A stretch of 64,000 nucleotides of DNA, taken from Deltaproteobacteria bacterium. Lineage in GTDB: Bacteria; Myxococcota_A; UBA9042; PHBI01. The notes below the pieces were generated by a model. That model was not told where the DNA came from and made no database searches. It was given only the letters and a program-made list of their open reading frames with translations. Made by a program: the position numbers and the translations under genes. Shown here piece after piece: positions 26,301 to 33,778 of this stretch. The DNA lies in contig WYBB01000010.1 in the NCBI GenBank assembly GCA_011526585.1, positions 37,431 to 101,430 on the forward strand. The letters are read 5' to 3'. Numbering within the stretch: position 1 is the stretch's first letter; each line of letters opens with the position of its first letter.

Positions 26301-28040
26301 CTCGTCGCGGCGCCGCTCGTCGCGCAAGAGCCCGCCGCCCAACGCGATGAAGCTCGGGCGCTCGTCGGGATCGCGCTCCAGGGGCCTGCGACCGTGACCG
26401 ATCCTCGGACCGCCCGCGGACTCCCAGCCGCCGCCGAAGCCCCACCCCTCAGAGCCGAGGCCCTCGGTCTCGCCGTCGCGCTCGGCCAGCGCCTTGTCGC
26501 TCAGCGCGAAGCGCGCCCGCGCAGCCGCGCGCCTGCCGTCGCCGGCGACGTGGTCCTCGGCGCCGCGCGCGACGAGCCAGTGAAAGAGCGCGCTGTGCTG
26601 CCCGTCGGCCGCGAAGTGCAGCGCCGTCCACCCCGACACGTCGAGCTTGCCGAGGCGCGAGCCCTCGCGCACCGTCGGCCCGACCGCCGCGCCCGCCTCG
26701 ACCAGCACGCGCGCCGCCTCGCTCGCGCCGAAGCGTGCAGCGACCATCAGCGGTGTGAGCCCGTCGGCGTCGACTTCGTCGATCGCGTCACGCCGGCTCG
26801 CCAGGAGGCGGGTGATCGCGTGCGCATCATCGAGCGCCGCCGCGCTGAAGAGGTCGTGGCCGCGCGCCTCGACCAGCGCCGCCAGCGCCGCCAGCGCGCC
26901 GTGACGGATGGCCAGGCCGCGCGCCGTGCTGCCGCGGAAGGTCTCGCCCGGATCGGCCCCCGCCGCGACGAGCGCGCGCACGATCTCCGCGCGATCGGCG
27001 ATGACGGCGCGCACGAGCGCGCTCGCGCCCTCGGCATCGAGCGCGGCGACGGGCACCCCGAGCCGCAAGAGCACGTCGGCGAGTGCGAGCTCACCGGCCT
27101 CGGCCACCGCGTGCAACATCGGGTCGCCGCGATCGACGCCGTAGCTCGGCTCCGATCGCATCACCAGGAGCGCCGCCAGATCGACGCGCCCGGCCCCCAG
27201 CGCCGACCGTAGCGCGCTCGTCGAGGCGGGCGCGCCCGCGTCGAGAAGACAGCTCACCGCCAGCGGATCGATCTGACGCACCCCATCGCCGAGCGCCAGC
27301 GCGTGCTCGAGCGCCCGCTCGAGCGGCGCCGCCACGAACGACGAGGGCGAGCGCGAGAGCCACGCCGCCAGATCGACGCGCGAGAGCCCGCACGCCATCG
27401 TCAGCGTCAGCGGCCGCACCACGGCGCCGGCACGCAGGAGCGCCTGCACCGTCGGGCGCGATCCGGCGAGCACCGCATGCTCGAGCGGCGTGAGCCCCCG
27501 CGCGTCCATCGCGATCGACGCGCCCTCGCCCGCCTCACCGAGCGCGCGCGTCAGGGTCGGCACGAGCGTCGCCCGCCCGGCGCGCGCCGCCAGGTGCAGG
27601 ACCCCGAGCCGGTCGGAGGTGAGCCGGCCCGGATCGGCCCCGGCCGCCAGGATCCGCCGCGCCACCGCGTCGTGGCCCGCCCGGATGGCCAGCATCAGCG
27701 GGGTCGCCCCCCACGCGTCGGCGATCTCGAGCTCGGGCCCGACGCCGCCGAGCAGGCGCTGCACGAGGCGCATGTCTCCGGCGCGCGCCGCGATCGCCAG
27801 CGGCGTCTCCCCGAGCGCGTTGCTCACCGTTCGGAGCGCGGGTGTCTCCCGCAGGAGACGCCCGACCGCGGCCGCGTCGCGCTCGGCGACCGCGACGTGC
27901 AGCACGCTCTCGCCGAGGCAGCGCGCCTCGGACGCGCCCGCCTCACCCGGCTCGGCGCGGGCCCCGCCCGGCGCGCAGAGCCACGTCTGGAACGCCAGCA
28001 TCGCGATGGCGCGCAGCGTGTTCATCGTGCGTTCGGGCAT
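23361..28040 (-). CDS. Secreted ankyrin-TPR-CHAT protease-like protein
   Basis: About 1559 residues with a signal peptide (n-region to about 8, then AIAMLAFQTWLCAPGGARA). At least ten ankyrin repeats span about 45-520 (GETPLAIAARAGD, GATPLMLAIRAGH, GLTPLMVAARFG). A long TPR-like helical region covers about 590-1130. The C-terminal CHAT (caspase-like) domain covers about 1230-1559, with predicted catalytic His near 1380 (VHIASHF) and Cys near 1423 (LSACNTALGGG), both intact. CHAT proteases are usually cytoplasmic or linked to defence and cell death; a signal peptide on one is unusual. The start could also be the ATG 15 nt downstream, as neither has a strong Shine-Dalgarno. It follows the HEAT lipoprotein gene by 39 bp and may be co-transcribed. 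Confidence 0.88.
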   Translation of the reverse strand: MPERTMNTLRAIAMLAFQTWLCAPGGARAEPGEAGASEARCLGESVLHVAVAERDAAAVGRLLRETPALRTVSNALGETPLAIAARAGDMRLVQRLLGGVGPELEIADAWGATPLMLAIRAGHDAVARRILAAGADPGRLTSDRLGVLHLAARAGRATLVPTLTRALGEAGEGASIAMDARGLTPLEHAVLAGSRPTVQALLRAGAVVRPLTLTMACGLSRVDLAAWLSRSPSSFVAAPLERALEHALALGDGVRQIDPLAVSCLLDAGAPASTSALRSALGAGRVDLAALLVMRSEPSYGVDRGDPMLHAVAEAGELALADVLLRLGVPVAALDAEGASALVRAVIADRAEIVRALVAAGADPGETFRGSTARGLAIRHGALAALAALVEARGHDLFSAAALDDAHAITRLLASRRDAIDEVDADGLTPLMVAARFGASEAARVLVEAGAAVGPTVREGSRLGKLDVSGWTALHFAADGQHSALFHWLVARGAEDHVAGDGRRAAARARFALSDKALAERDGETEGLGSEGWGFGGGWESAGGPRIGHGRRPLERDPDERPSFIALGGGLLRDERRRDEEVIPRWRLSAGLVEDGAIALESALGGCVDAGHWFEAERVARALVDERALAPLPELGGGIGWRGRALLLASARMSLARILTERRRAGEAEAELASARAALEGARSSFAFRGAGAWQGGAPAATQVLPVHRVWAAIITAEARLRMRAGQLARAAEGILAGLLRLEGEALALLRAGLVDKLALALGEAARYEEAIAAAREALALVATHDDGRGDAPSAHVLRHNLATLLGRVGARDEARAIVDAELARVERGEVHGVDEVAAILFSAGLWRAVDGDDAGALALMNEARAGLAAERAADWALGRYDLGIGNVLMSVGRDAEAEAVLARGREAILASEGAPDVEALSLASAIDYARILTAQAAIARRAGRLDEALSFAETAYAIVAQAEVREARWAVELELGRVQRARGKRAVAIWFAKRAVTTLERMRRDVPALAARAFVDDRVAAWRELADQLIEAGRFLEATAALAAIKREEALVFAGGVTRGGKAGERADESMTQRDERAPPLALGQERQSDRPERALVAARAKVEAVVERIEGESPRRPSAPRLDDARQTLRERRRAFEAWLRRLEGELDGMTPARARAIAAMNLRDLAAMQDTLATLGQGVVMVHYLITDERVRAIVTTPDSQSGREAAIAPAELNALVFQFRQVLSDPRRDPRVAAEELYRVLIAPIEGDLAEAGAETLLISLDGALRYAPLAALWDGRQWLVERYRVVHFARAVLPRIMAPRKASESLAAFGCGRAVPGHQQLAAVPEELEGIVKRDESDPDGELPGVVHLDDAFSRDALMALLDERRFNAVHIASHFVLGPGGEADSYLLLGDGGRLTLEEIRYDMRFDGVDLLALSACNTALGGGDSDGREIEGFASLAMRLGARAVLATLWPVSDASTGLFMKTLYRSMREGRKRSRAEVLQAAMLAFIRKEVTLEREPAPDDRGPRPLALVATGPSADPASSAAPEEPPDNARIDLSHPRYWAPFVLIGNWR

Positions 28041-28079
28041 GACACGAACCGATCCCGACCGCAACGAGCGAGGCCTCGC

Positions 28080-29753
28080 TCACCGCACCATGCGTCGCTC
28101 GAGCCCCTTGCCGTAAGCGTAGAGCTCACCGCCCCAGAAGGGATCGTCGTCGAGGATCGCGAGGCCCTTTTCGGCCATCTTCTGCCCGTCGCCGGCGTTG
28201 CCCAGGCGCGTGAGCCCCATCAGCGCGAAGCGCTTGGTGTCGACCATGGGCTTGTCGGCCGCGTCGAAGGCCGCCCACAGCGCGGCCTTGATCTCGTCGC
28301 TCACACCGAAGCGGCCTTTGCCCAGCACGAGCAGCGCCTTGATCTGCTCGTCCTGGTTTTCGCTCTTCGTCTTGGCGAGCCAGCACGGCAGCTGGTCTTT
28401 GCACTCGCGCACGACCGCGATGTAGGCGTGGATGCGCTCGTTGTTCTCGAGCGCGCTCTTGACCGCCTCGGACAGCTCGACCGGCTTTCTCGGCTTGGGC
28501 GCCCCCTCGGGCACGAAGCCGACCATCTCGTCCCACGCGGCGAGGCGCCGATCGTCGATCGCCATCGCGACCGTCTGCAGGAGCGCGGCGCGCAGGACCT
28601 CGACGATCTCCTCGTTCCACGCGTTGACGAGCAGGTCCTGCGCCGCCTCGGTGCCGATCATCGCCAGGGTGTTGCCGGCGTTGACGCGCTGGTTGACGGT
28701 GTCCTTCTTCATGTCCATGAGCAGCGCGCCCAGGCGGGCGAGCCCCGTCTCGACCCCGACGTGGCCGAGCGCGAAGGTGATCACCTTGAAGCGGTTCGAC
28801 TTGTCCATCACCCAACGATCATAGGCGGCGTCGCTCACGTCCTTGGGGGCCACGATGTCCTCTTCGAGATCGGCGATGAGCGGCTCGACGATGCGGGGAT
28901 CGAGCGTGTCGGCGAGGACCTGCACCGTCTTGGGCGTGGCGTCGAGCTCCCACGGTTCGAGCCCGAGCTCCTTGGTGAAGCGCAGGATCTCCTCGTTCTT
29001 GCCGGCGAGCACCGCCAGGAGCTCCGTCACGACGCTGGCGTCCCCGATGGTGGCCAGCGCCCGCCGGGTCATGGTGAAGAACTCCTGGCCGCGCTGCGAG
29101 CGCAGGTAGATCGCCTTGACCAGCGTCGGGACCGCCTTCTTGGAGCTCATCTTGCCGAGCTCCTCGATCGCGCGTTGGTTGATGTCGATCGGTTGGCGGT
29201 TCGGGTCGGCGATCGCCAGCTCGATCAAGAGGTCCTCGTGGTTCTCGGCCTTGTCGAGCTCGAGCAGCGCGCTGAAGGCGGAGTCGCGCACCTCGATGTA
29301 GGCCGGGTCGCGCAGCGTCTTGACCAGCTCGGGCGTGACCGCGGCGAGCTTCCAGTCACGCGCCATCTGCGCCGCGATGCGCGACGTGTCCGGCACGAGC
29401 AGCGCCGCCTTGATGATCGGCGTCGCCTCCTTCGGATCGTCGATCTCCTTGACGGTCTGCAGCACCGACTGCTGCAGGAGCCCCTGGTCGAAGAGCGCCT
29501 TGAGGACCGGGATCGCCTCCTTGCACTTGAGCTGGCCGACCTTGGCCAGGGCCATCTCGATCTCGCCCGAGCGCGCGAGCTTCTCGGCCCAGAAGCCGCA
29601 GTCGGTGCGATCCTCGTCGCGGCCACACGCGGCGAGCGCGAGCGCCGTGACGGTGAGCGCGCACAAGAGGCCGCGGGCCACGCGGTCACCGTGAGCGGTC
29701 GTGCGCCGGGGTTCGTGGCAGCGGTGGCCGAAGCCTGTGAGTCGCTGAGACAT
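28080..29753 (-). CDS. HEAT-repeat lipoprotein
   Basis: 557 residues. The n-region is long (about 28 residues, Arg-rich), followed by a lipoprotein signal with lipobox LAAC (Cys43). The mature part is entirely helical with HEAT-like repeats (KEAIPVLKALFDQ, KKAVPTLVKAIY, PRIVEPLIADLEED, DEIKAALWAAFD). Such repeats form protein-binding solenoids. GGAGG lies 6 nt before the ATG, so the long n-region is real unless an internal start is used. Directly upstream of, and probably co-transcribed with, the ankyrin-TPR-CHAT gene; the two might form a periplasmic complex. Confidence 0.87.
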   Translation of the reverse strand: MSQRLTGFGHRCHEPRRTTAHGDRVARGLLCALTVTALALAACGRDEDRTDCGFWAEKLARSGEIEMALAKVGQLKCKEAIPVLKALFDQGLLQQSVLQTVKEIDDPKEATPIIKAALLVPDTSRIAAQMARDWKLAAVTPELVKTLRDPAYIEVRDSAFSALLELDKAENHEDLLIELAIADPNRQPIDINQRAIEELGKMSSKKAVPTLVKAIYLRSQRGQEFFTMTRRALATIGDASVVTELLAVLAGKNEEILRFTKELGLEPWELDATPKTVQVLADTLDPRIVEPLIADLEEDIVAPKDVSDAAYDRWVMDKSNRFKVITFALGHVGVETGLARLGALLMDMKKDTVNQRVNAGNTLAMIGTEAAQDLLVNAWNEEIVEVLRAALLQTVAMAIDDRRLAAWDEMVGFVPEGAPKPRKPVELSEAVKSALENNERIHAYIAVVRECKDQLPCWLAKTKSENQDEQIKALLVLGKGRFGVSDEIKAALWAAFDAADKPMVDTKRFALMGLTRLGNAGDGQKMAEKGLAILDDDPFWGGELYAYGKGLERRMVR

Positions 29754-29880
29754 CGCGGACCTCCTGAGACATTCGGAGGTATCCCGCTATGCCGATGCCG
29801 TCAAACCACCGCCGGCGATGACGAGCAAGACACGAATGAAATGAAACACTTCCACGGATTCATCGCGATCGGCGGTTACA

Positions 29881-29977
29881 TCGTGGAGGCCACGACCGGT
29901 GCGCGCCGAGCCGCGGGTGAATGCCTCGGAGAGCGCGCCGTCTCTGTGCCCGGCGATTGGGTGGCACACCCGGCGCA
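29881..29977 (+). promoter_or_regulatory. Weak sigma-54-like promoter with upstream palindrome
   Basis: TGGCACA-CCCG-GCGCA (29962-29977) has a good -24 element but GC in place of TT in the -12 block. A palindrome TCGTGG-AGG-CCACGA (29881-29895) lies about 100 bp before the predicted start. It would serve the small secreted protein starting at 30036. The geometry is right but the core is poor. The rest of the 282-bp divergent region holds nothing else convincing. Confidence 0.25.
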
Positions 29978-30035
29978 AACCAGGACAAGGCGGACGGCGA
30001 ACCCGGCCGCCCTCTCGCAAAGCATGGAGGATTGA

Positions 30036-30509
30036 ATGATTCAGCGACGCATGATGCTCGGGCTCGCCGCGCTCGTCTCCCTCGGGACCGCCCCGGTGCT
30101 GGCGGCTCCGCCGCAGGACGTGTCGAGCCGCCAGATCCAGGTGAAGCAGGCGCTCACCGTCTTCGACCTCGGCCTCACGGGCGACAAGCTCGCCCACTCC
30201 GCCGAGGGCCGCCGTGACCTCGTGCTGGTCTCGAACCAGACGCGCGCGCAGGTGATCTCGGCCTTCAAGCAGGCCTACCTGCAGGACAAGCAGCTCCCCA
30301 ACGGCTACCACGTCGCCGGCTGGGCGCACCTCGTGCAGTCGGACTCCACGACCTTCACGCTCAAGAACGACGCCGGTGATCGCATGGTCGCCGAGGTCTT
30401 CGACGAGGCGGGCCAGACCAAGGTCAAGGTGTGGGGTGTGGTGCGCAAGGCCAACCCGCCGCTCAAGCCGTTCCACGAGGTGCCGCGCCGCTACGCGCCG
30501 ATCCGCTGA
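30036..30509 (+). CDS. Small secreted protein, paralogue of the next gene
   Basis: 157 residues with a signal peptide (cleavage after PVLA, about residue 23). Family not recognised. The mature domain has the pattern QVKQAL-VFDLGL, GRRDLVLVS, VISAFKQAYL, HVAGWAHLV, FTLKNDAGD. It aligns along its whole length with the gene at 30598, so the two are tandem duplicates. GGAGG lies 5 nt before the ATG. A strong intrinsic terminator follows the stop, so it forms its own transcript. Probably periplasmic or released; no catalytic motif seen. Confidence 0.85.
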   Translation: MIQRRMMLGLAALVSLGTAPVLAAPPQDVSSRQIQVKQALTVFDLGLTGDKLAHSAEGRRDLVLVSNQTRAQVISAFKQAYLQDKQLPNGYHVAGWAHLVQSDSTTFTLKNDAGDRMVAEVFDEAGQTKVKVWGVVRKANPPLKPFHEVPRRYAPIR

Positions 30510-30530
30510 CCAAGCGCGCATGATCCCGAC

Positions 30531-30562
30531 AGAGCCCCGGCCCCCCGGGGCTCTTCGTTTTT
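30531..30562 (+). terminator. Strong rho-independent terminator
   Basis: A perfect 10-bp stem AGAGCCCCGG / CCGGGGCTCT with a CCCC loop is followed by TCGTTTTT. It is the clearest intrinsic terminator in the window and lies 22 bp past the stop of the first small secreted protein. Confidence 0.9.
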
Positions 30563-30597
30563 GACTGGCGCGCTCCGATCGGGTCTCTTGCAGCGCG

Positions 30598-31101
30598 ATG
30601 CATCGCTCCTGCTTCCCGCTGCCGCTCGCCTGCCTCGTCGTCGCCGCACTCGCCGCGCCCGCCCACGCCCAGCGCCAGCGCGCGCACGTGCCGACGCGCC
30701 AGGCGCAGATCCGCCAGGTGCTCGAGAGCTTCGACCTCGCGCTCGGCGGGGATCAGCTCTCGGTCGGGCCGCGCGGCCGCCGCGATCTCGTGCTCTTCTC
30801 GCCGCGCTCGCGCGACGCGATCGTGCAGGCGCTCAAGGCCGCCTACCGCGAGGGCCGCGCGCTGCCGCACGGCTTTTCCGTGGCCGGCTGGGCCCGGATC
30901 ATCCCGAGCGCCACCTTCACCTTCACGCTCAAGGACGCCCAGGACGGCTCGTGGGTCGTCGAGCTCGCCGACGCCGGCGGCGGGAGCCGCGTCGTGATCT
31001 GGGGCCTCGGCCGCGAGCTCCTGCCCGAGCGCCGACCCCGCGCGGAGCTGCCGCTGCGCCTCCTCGATCCAGCGCCGTCGGAACCGGAGCCGAGCCGCTG
31101 A
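30598..31101 (+). CDS. Small secreted protein, paralogue of the previous gene
   Basis: 167 residues with a signal peptide (cleavage after AHA, about residue 23). Shares QVLESFDLAL, GRRDLVLFS, IVQALKAAY, VAGWARI and FTFTLKDA with its upstream neighbour, at the same spacing. It differs in the C-terminal tail (Arg/Pro/Glu-rich). The ribosome binding site is poor. A duplicated pair with separate promoters suggests related but separately regulated roles. Unknown family. Confidence 0.83.
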   Translation: MHRSCFPLPLACLVVAALAAPAHAQRQRAHVPTRQAQIRQVLESFDLALGGDQLSVGPRGRRDLVLFSPRSRDAIVQALKAAYREGRALPHGFSVAGWARIIPSATFTFTLKDAQDGSWVVELADAGGGSRVVIWGLGRELLPERRPRAELPLRLLDPAPSEPEPSR

Positions 31102-31178
31102 CGAATATCCCCGCCGCGCGTCGCGTCAGCCCATCGGCCCGCGCACCGGTGCGAGGGCCGAGCACGAGGAGTCCCGTG

Positions 31179-32030
31179 ATGAGCCCGACCTCCTTCACCG
31201 CGATCCTGATGGCGCTCACCCTCGCGCTGCCGGCCGCCGCCGAGGCGCGAGGACCCGACGATCGTCCACCGCCCGTCGGGCTGCCCGGCCCGCTCGTCGG
31301 CGCGATCGAGCTGAGCAACGAGCGCGATCGCCCGGTCGCGATCTACCTCGACGGGCGCTTTGCCATCGAGGTGGGCGCGCGCTCGACCACGGTGCTCGAG
31401 GACGTGCCCAACGGCACGCGCCTCGTCTCCTATCCGGTCTCGCACCGCGGCCCCGAGCCGCGCTGGCAGACCGATCGCGTCGAGGTGCGCGAGGGACGCC
31501 GCACGGCCTTGCGCATCGCGCGCCTGCGCGACGCGACGCTCGTCGTGACGAACCCCTTCGCGCGCAAGGTCGGCGTGTGGATCGACGGCCACCGCGCGAC
31601 GCGCCTGGGCCGCCACGAGAGCGAGCGCATCGGCGGCCTCGAGCCCGGCCGGGTGCGCGTCGAGCTGCGCGACGACGGGCGTGTGCTCGCCTCCGACGTG
31701 GTCGAGCTCTACCCCGGGCGCGAGTCCTACTTCGCGCCGCCGCTCGTGCGCTACGGCGCCGTCGAGCTCGTCAACCCGACGCGCCGCGCGGTGCGCATCA
31801 CCCTCGAAGAGCGCCCCGGCGGCGCCCGCCTGCCCGGTGGCCTCGACGCGGCCGGCTTCCGCCTCGCGCCCGGGCAGCGCCGGGTGATCGGTGAGATCGG
31901 CGCGGGCGCGCTGACGATCCAGGTCACCACCGAAGACGGCCGCCTCATCCGCCACGAGGCGACGATCGTCGCCGGCGAGACGACCCGCTTCGAGGTGCCC
32001 TACGCCTGGATCGATCCGCGCACGCGCTGA
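31179..32030 (+). CDS. Secreted protein with three PEGA-like repeats
   Basis: 283 residues with a signal peptide (cleavage after AAAEA). Three tandem beta-rich repeats of about 80 residues start at IELSNERDRPVAIYLDG, VVTNPFARKVGVWIDG and ELVNPTRRAVRITLEE. Each continues to a Val/Leu-rich strand (LEDVPNGTRLV, GGLEPGRVRVEL, IGEIGAGALTIQV). The pattern N-P-x-x-x-x-V-x-V-W-I-D-G with L-x-P-G-x-x-x-V is that of PEGA or similar surface repeats. GAGGAG lies 7 nt before the ATG. The last 31 bp overlap the convergent GH18 gene. Function unknown, probably structural or binding. Confidence 0.82.
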   Translation: MSPTSFTAILMALTLALPAAAEARGPDDRPPPVGLPGPLVGAIELSNERDRPVAIYLDGRFAIEVGARSTTVLEDVPNGTRLVSYPVSHRGPEPRWQTDRVEVREGRRTALRIARLRDATLVVTNPFARKVGVWIDGHRATRLGRHESERIGGLEPGRVRVELRDDGRVLASDVVELYPGRESYFAPPLVRYGAVELVNPTRRAVRITLEERPGGARLPGGLDAAGFRLAPGQRRVIGEIGAGALTIQVTTEDGRLIRHEATIVAGETTRFEVPYAWIDPRTR

Positions 32031-33619
32031 CGCGATCCGACGAGAGGGGCCACGCCGAGCAGGAGGAGCCCGAAGAAGCCACCCGCGCCGCCGCCCTGAC
32101 AGCCGTCGTCGCCGTCGACCATGCGCGCCTGCAAGCTCCGCCGCGGGTCGAGCGAGGTCGCGCCCGGCCGACCCGGACCGCCCGGGCCGCTCACGTCCTC
32201 TGCGACGATCACCTCCGCGCCGGGCTCGGGGCTCGGCTCTGGCCCGGGCTCGACCGCGGGCTCGGGCGCGGGCTCGGGCGTATTCTCGAGCACCTCGGCC
32301 GAGGGCTCGGCGCTCGCCTCGGGCGCGGGCTCGAGCACCTCGACCGGCTCGGGGCCCGGCTCGGGATCGGGATCGGGCCCGACCTCGCCGGCGAGGACGT
32401 GGTCGATCGCATCCCACAGATCCGGGTAGGACCCCTCGTAGCCGAGCGCCCAGATCCCGACCCCGCCGAGGTCCATCTCGTCGACGTAGGCGATCTTGTC
32501 CTGGAAGGCGCGCCCGTCGTCGTACCAGATCTGCCAGAGCACGCCGCCGCTGGTCTTGTGATAGTAGGTCGACTTCGAGACGTCCTCCCAGAGCTTGCCG
32601 AGCTCGAGCGCCTCCGGCTCGGCCGCTTTGAAGGTGCGCGTCGAGCCGTCCGAGAGCGCGGCGGCCGGCACCGCCTGGCTGGCGACCTGCCAGCTACGCC
32701 CGTACCAGGGTAGCCCGATGATGACCTTGCCGCGGTTCTCCACGCCGCCATAGCGGAGGTAGTCGTCGATCGTCCAGGCGACCGAGCGCGTGTCCCAGAG
32801 GTCGCCTTCGAAGAGCGGCGAGGTCGGCCCGGCCGTGGTGCTGCGCGTCCAGTGGTAGCCGTAGGCCATCACCATGATCCCGTCGGTGTTCTCGAGCAGC
32901 ACGTCGTAGTCGTAGGCGCCGCTCCAGTCGACCGCGGGCCCGGCGAGCGAGACGTGGCCGGGGCCGCCGTTGGGCGCCGCGGCGCGCACGGCGTCGGTGA
33001 GCTCGGTCATGAAGGTGACGAAGCCGTCGCGCGCCGAGCGCGGCACGAACTCGAAGTCGACGTTGATCCCGTCGGCGTCGTGCTCGGCCATGAGCGACAG
33101 GCAGGTGTCGATGGCGCGCGCGCGGTTGTTCGCGTCGTTGACGATCGAGGCGATCTCGTCGCCGTCGAAGTTGGTGACGGTGATGACGACGCGCACGCCG
33201 TGCGCGTGGGCGTCCTGCACGATGCGCGCGGTGGTCTGCCCGCCCCAGCCGTGGCGCTCGGTGACGTTGCCGGCGCCGTCGAGGCCGACGTCGAACCACG
33301 CGAGGATGGTCAGGAGGTCCCAGCGCAGCGGGATGTAGGGCTCGCTCGCGGTGTAGGACCAGTACGGCAGGTAGCCGAGCACCTCGCGCGTGACGATCGG
33401 TCGATCGTGGCTGTCGAGGAGGTGGCCGGGCAAAGGCCAGGCGCGCGGCGCGGCGCCGCCGAGATCGGCGCGCGGGATCGCGCGGTGCTCAGGCACGAGG
33501 TGCTTGTGGCCGAGCGGTTCCGGCGTGGGACCGACGGGCTCGGGGCGCTCGGGCGGCGCGGCCCGGAGCGGGGGCGCCAGCAGCGTGAACGCGAGGAGGG
33601 CGATGAGCACGGTTCGCAT
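32000..33619 (-). CDS. GH18 glycoside hydrolase with CTERM-like tail
   Basis: 539 residues. Signal peptide (1-20). Catalytic GH18 TIM barrel about 78-395 with the active-site motif DGINVDFE: catalytic Glu190, with Asn in place of the second Asp. This is the YaaH/SleL variant that cleaves peptidoglycan or GlcNAc polymers rather than the classic chitinase form. Conserved VMAYGYHW and LPWYGRSW follow. A Pro-Glu linker (about 395-475) leads to a C-terminal tail DGCQGGGAGG, hydrophobic helix and Arg/Gln end, as in MYXO-CTERM proteins. Likely anchored at the surface or secreted, acting on cell walls of self or prey. No Shine-Dalgarno; a consensus -35 TTGACA lies 32 bp upstream. Confidence 0.9.
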   Translation of the reverse strand: MRTVLIALLAFTLLAPPLRAAPPERPEPVGPTPEPLGHKHLVPEHRAIPRADLGGAAPRAWPLPGHLLDSHDRPIVTREVLGYLPYWSYTASEPYIPLRWDLLTILAWFDVGLDGAGNVTERHGWGGQTTARIVQDAHAHGVRVVITVTNFDGDEIASIVNDANNRARAIDTCLSLMAEHDADGINVDFEFVPRSARDGFVTFMTELTDAVRAAAPNGGPGHVSLAGPAVDWSGAYDYDVLLENTDGIMVMAYGYHWTRSTTAGPTSPLFEGDLWDTRSVAWTIDDYLRYGGVENRGKVIIGLPWYGRSWQVASQAVPAAALSDGSTRTFKAAEPEALELGKLWEDVSKSTYYHKTSGGVLWQIWYDDGRAFQDKIAYVDEMDLGGVGIWALGYEGSYPDLWDAIDHVLAGEVGPDPDPEPGPEPVEVLEPAPEASAEPSAEVLENTPEPAPEPAVEPGPEPSPEPGAEVIVAEDVSGPGGPGRPGATSLDPRRSLQARMVDGDDGCQGGGAGGFFGLLLLGVAPLVGSRQRVRGSIQA

Positions 33620-33745
33620 GGCGCGAGACAGTGTCGATGTGAACCGGCCGTGTCAACGCCGAGGTAGGTTCGAATGGATTCGAGATCATCGCCGATGCGG
33701 GCGCAGATCACCTTGGCGCGTATCGGTCTTGGTGGTAGACCGGCG

Positions 33746-33772
33746 ACCCCCGGTTCAAACGGCGTTGGGGGT
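33746..33772 (+). promoter_or_regulatory. Hairpin covering the carbamate kinase ribosome binding site
   Basis: ACCCCC (33746-33751) can pair with GGGGGT (33767-33772), and the latter is the only Shine-Dalgarno-like run before the GTG start at 33779. The pairing would block translation unless opened. It could be chance in GC-rich DNA. Confidence 0.3.
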
Positions 33773-33778
33773 GTTCGA

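Noticed and set aside
22674..27212. 1512-codon plus-strand open frame antisense to the CHAT gene
   Set aside because: Produced by the high GC of the third codon position on the other strand. Composition is Arg/His/Leu-biased, with no domain and no ribosome binding site, while the minus strand encodes clear ankyrin and CHAT domains.
33660..33775. tRNA-like T-loop strings (ggttcgaat, ggttcaaac)
   Set aside because: No cloverleaf could be built: no matching D-arm, anticodon stem or acceptor stem around either string.
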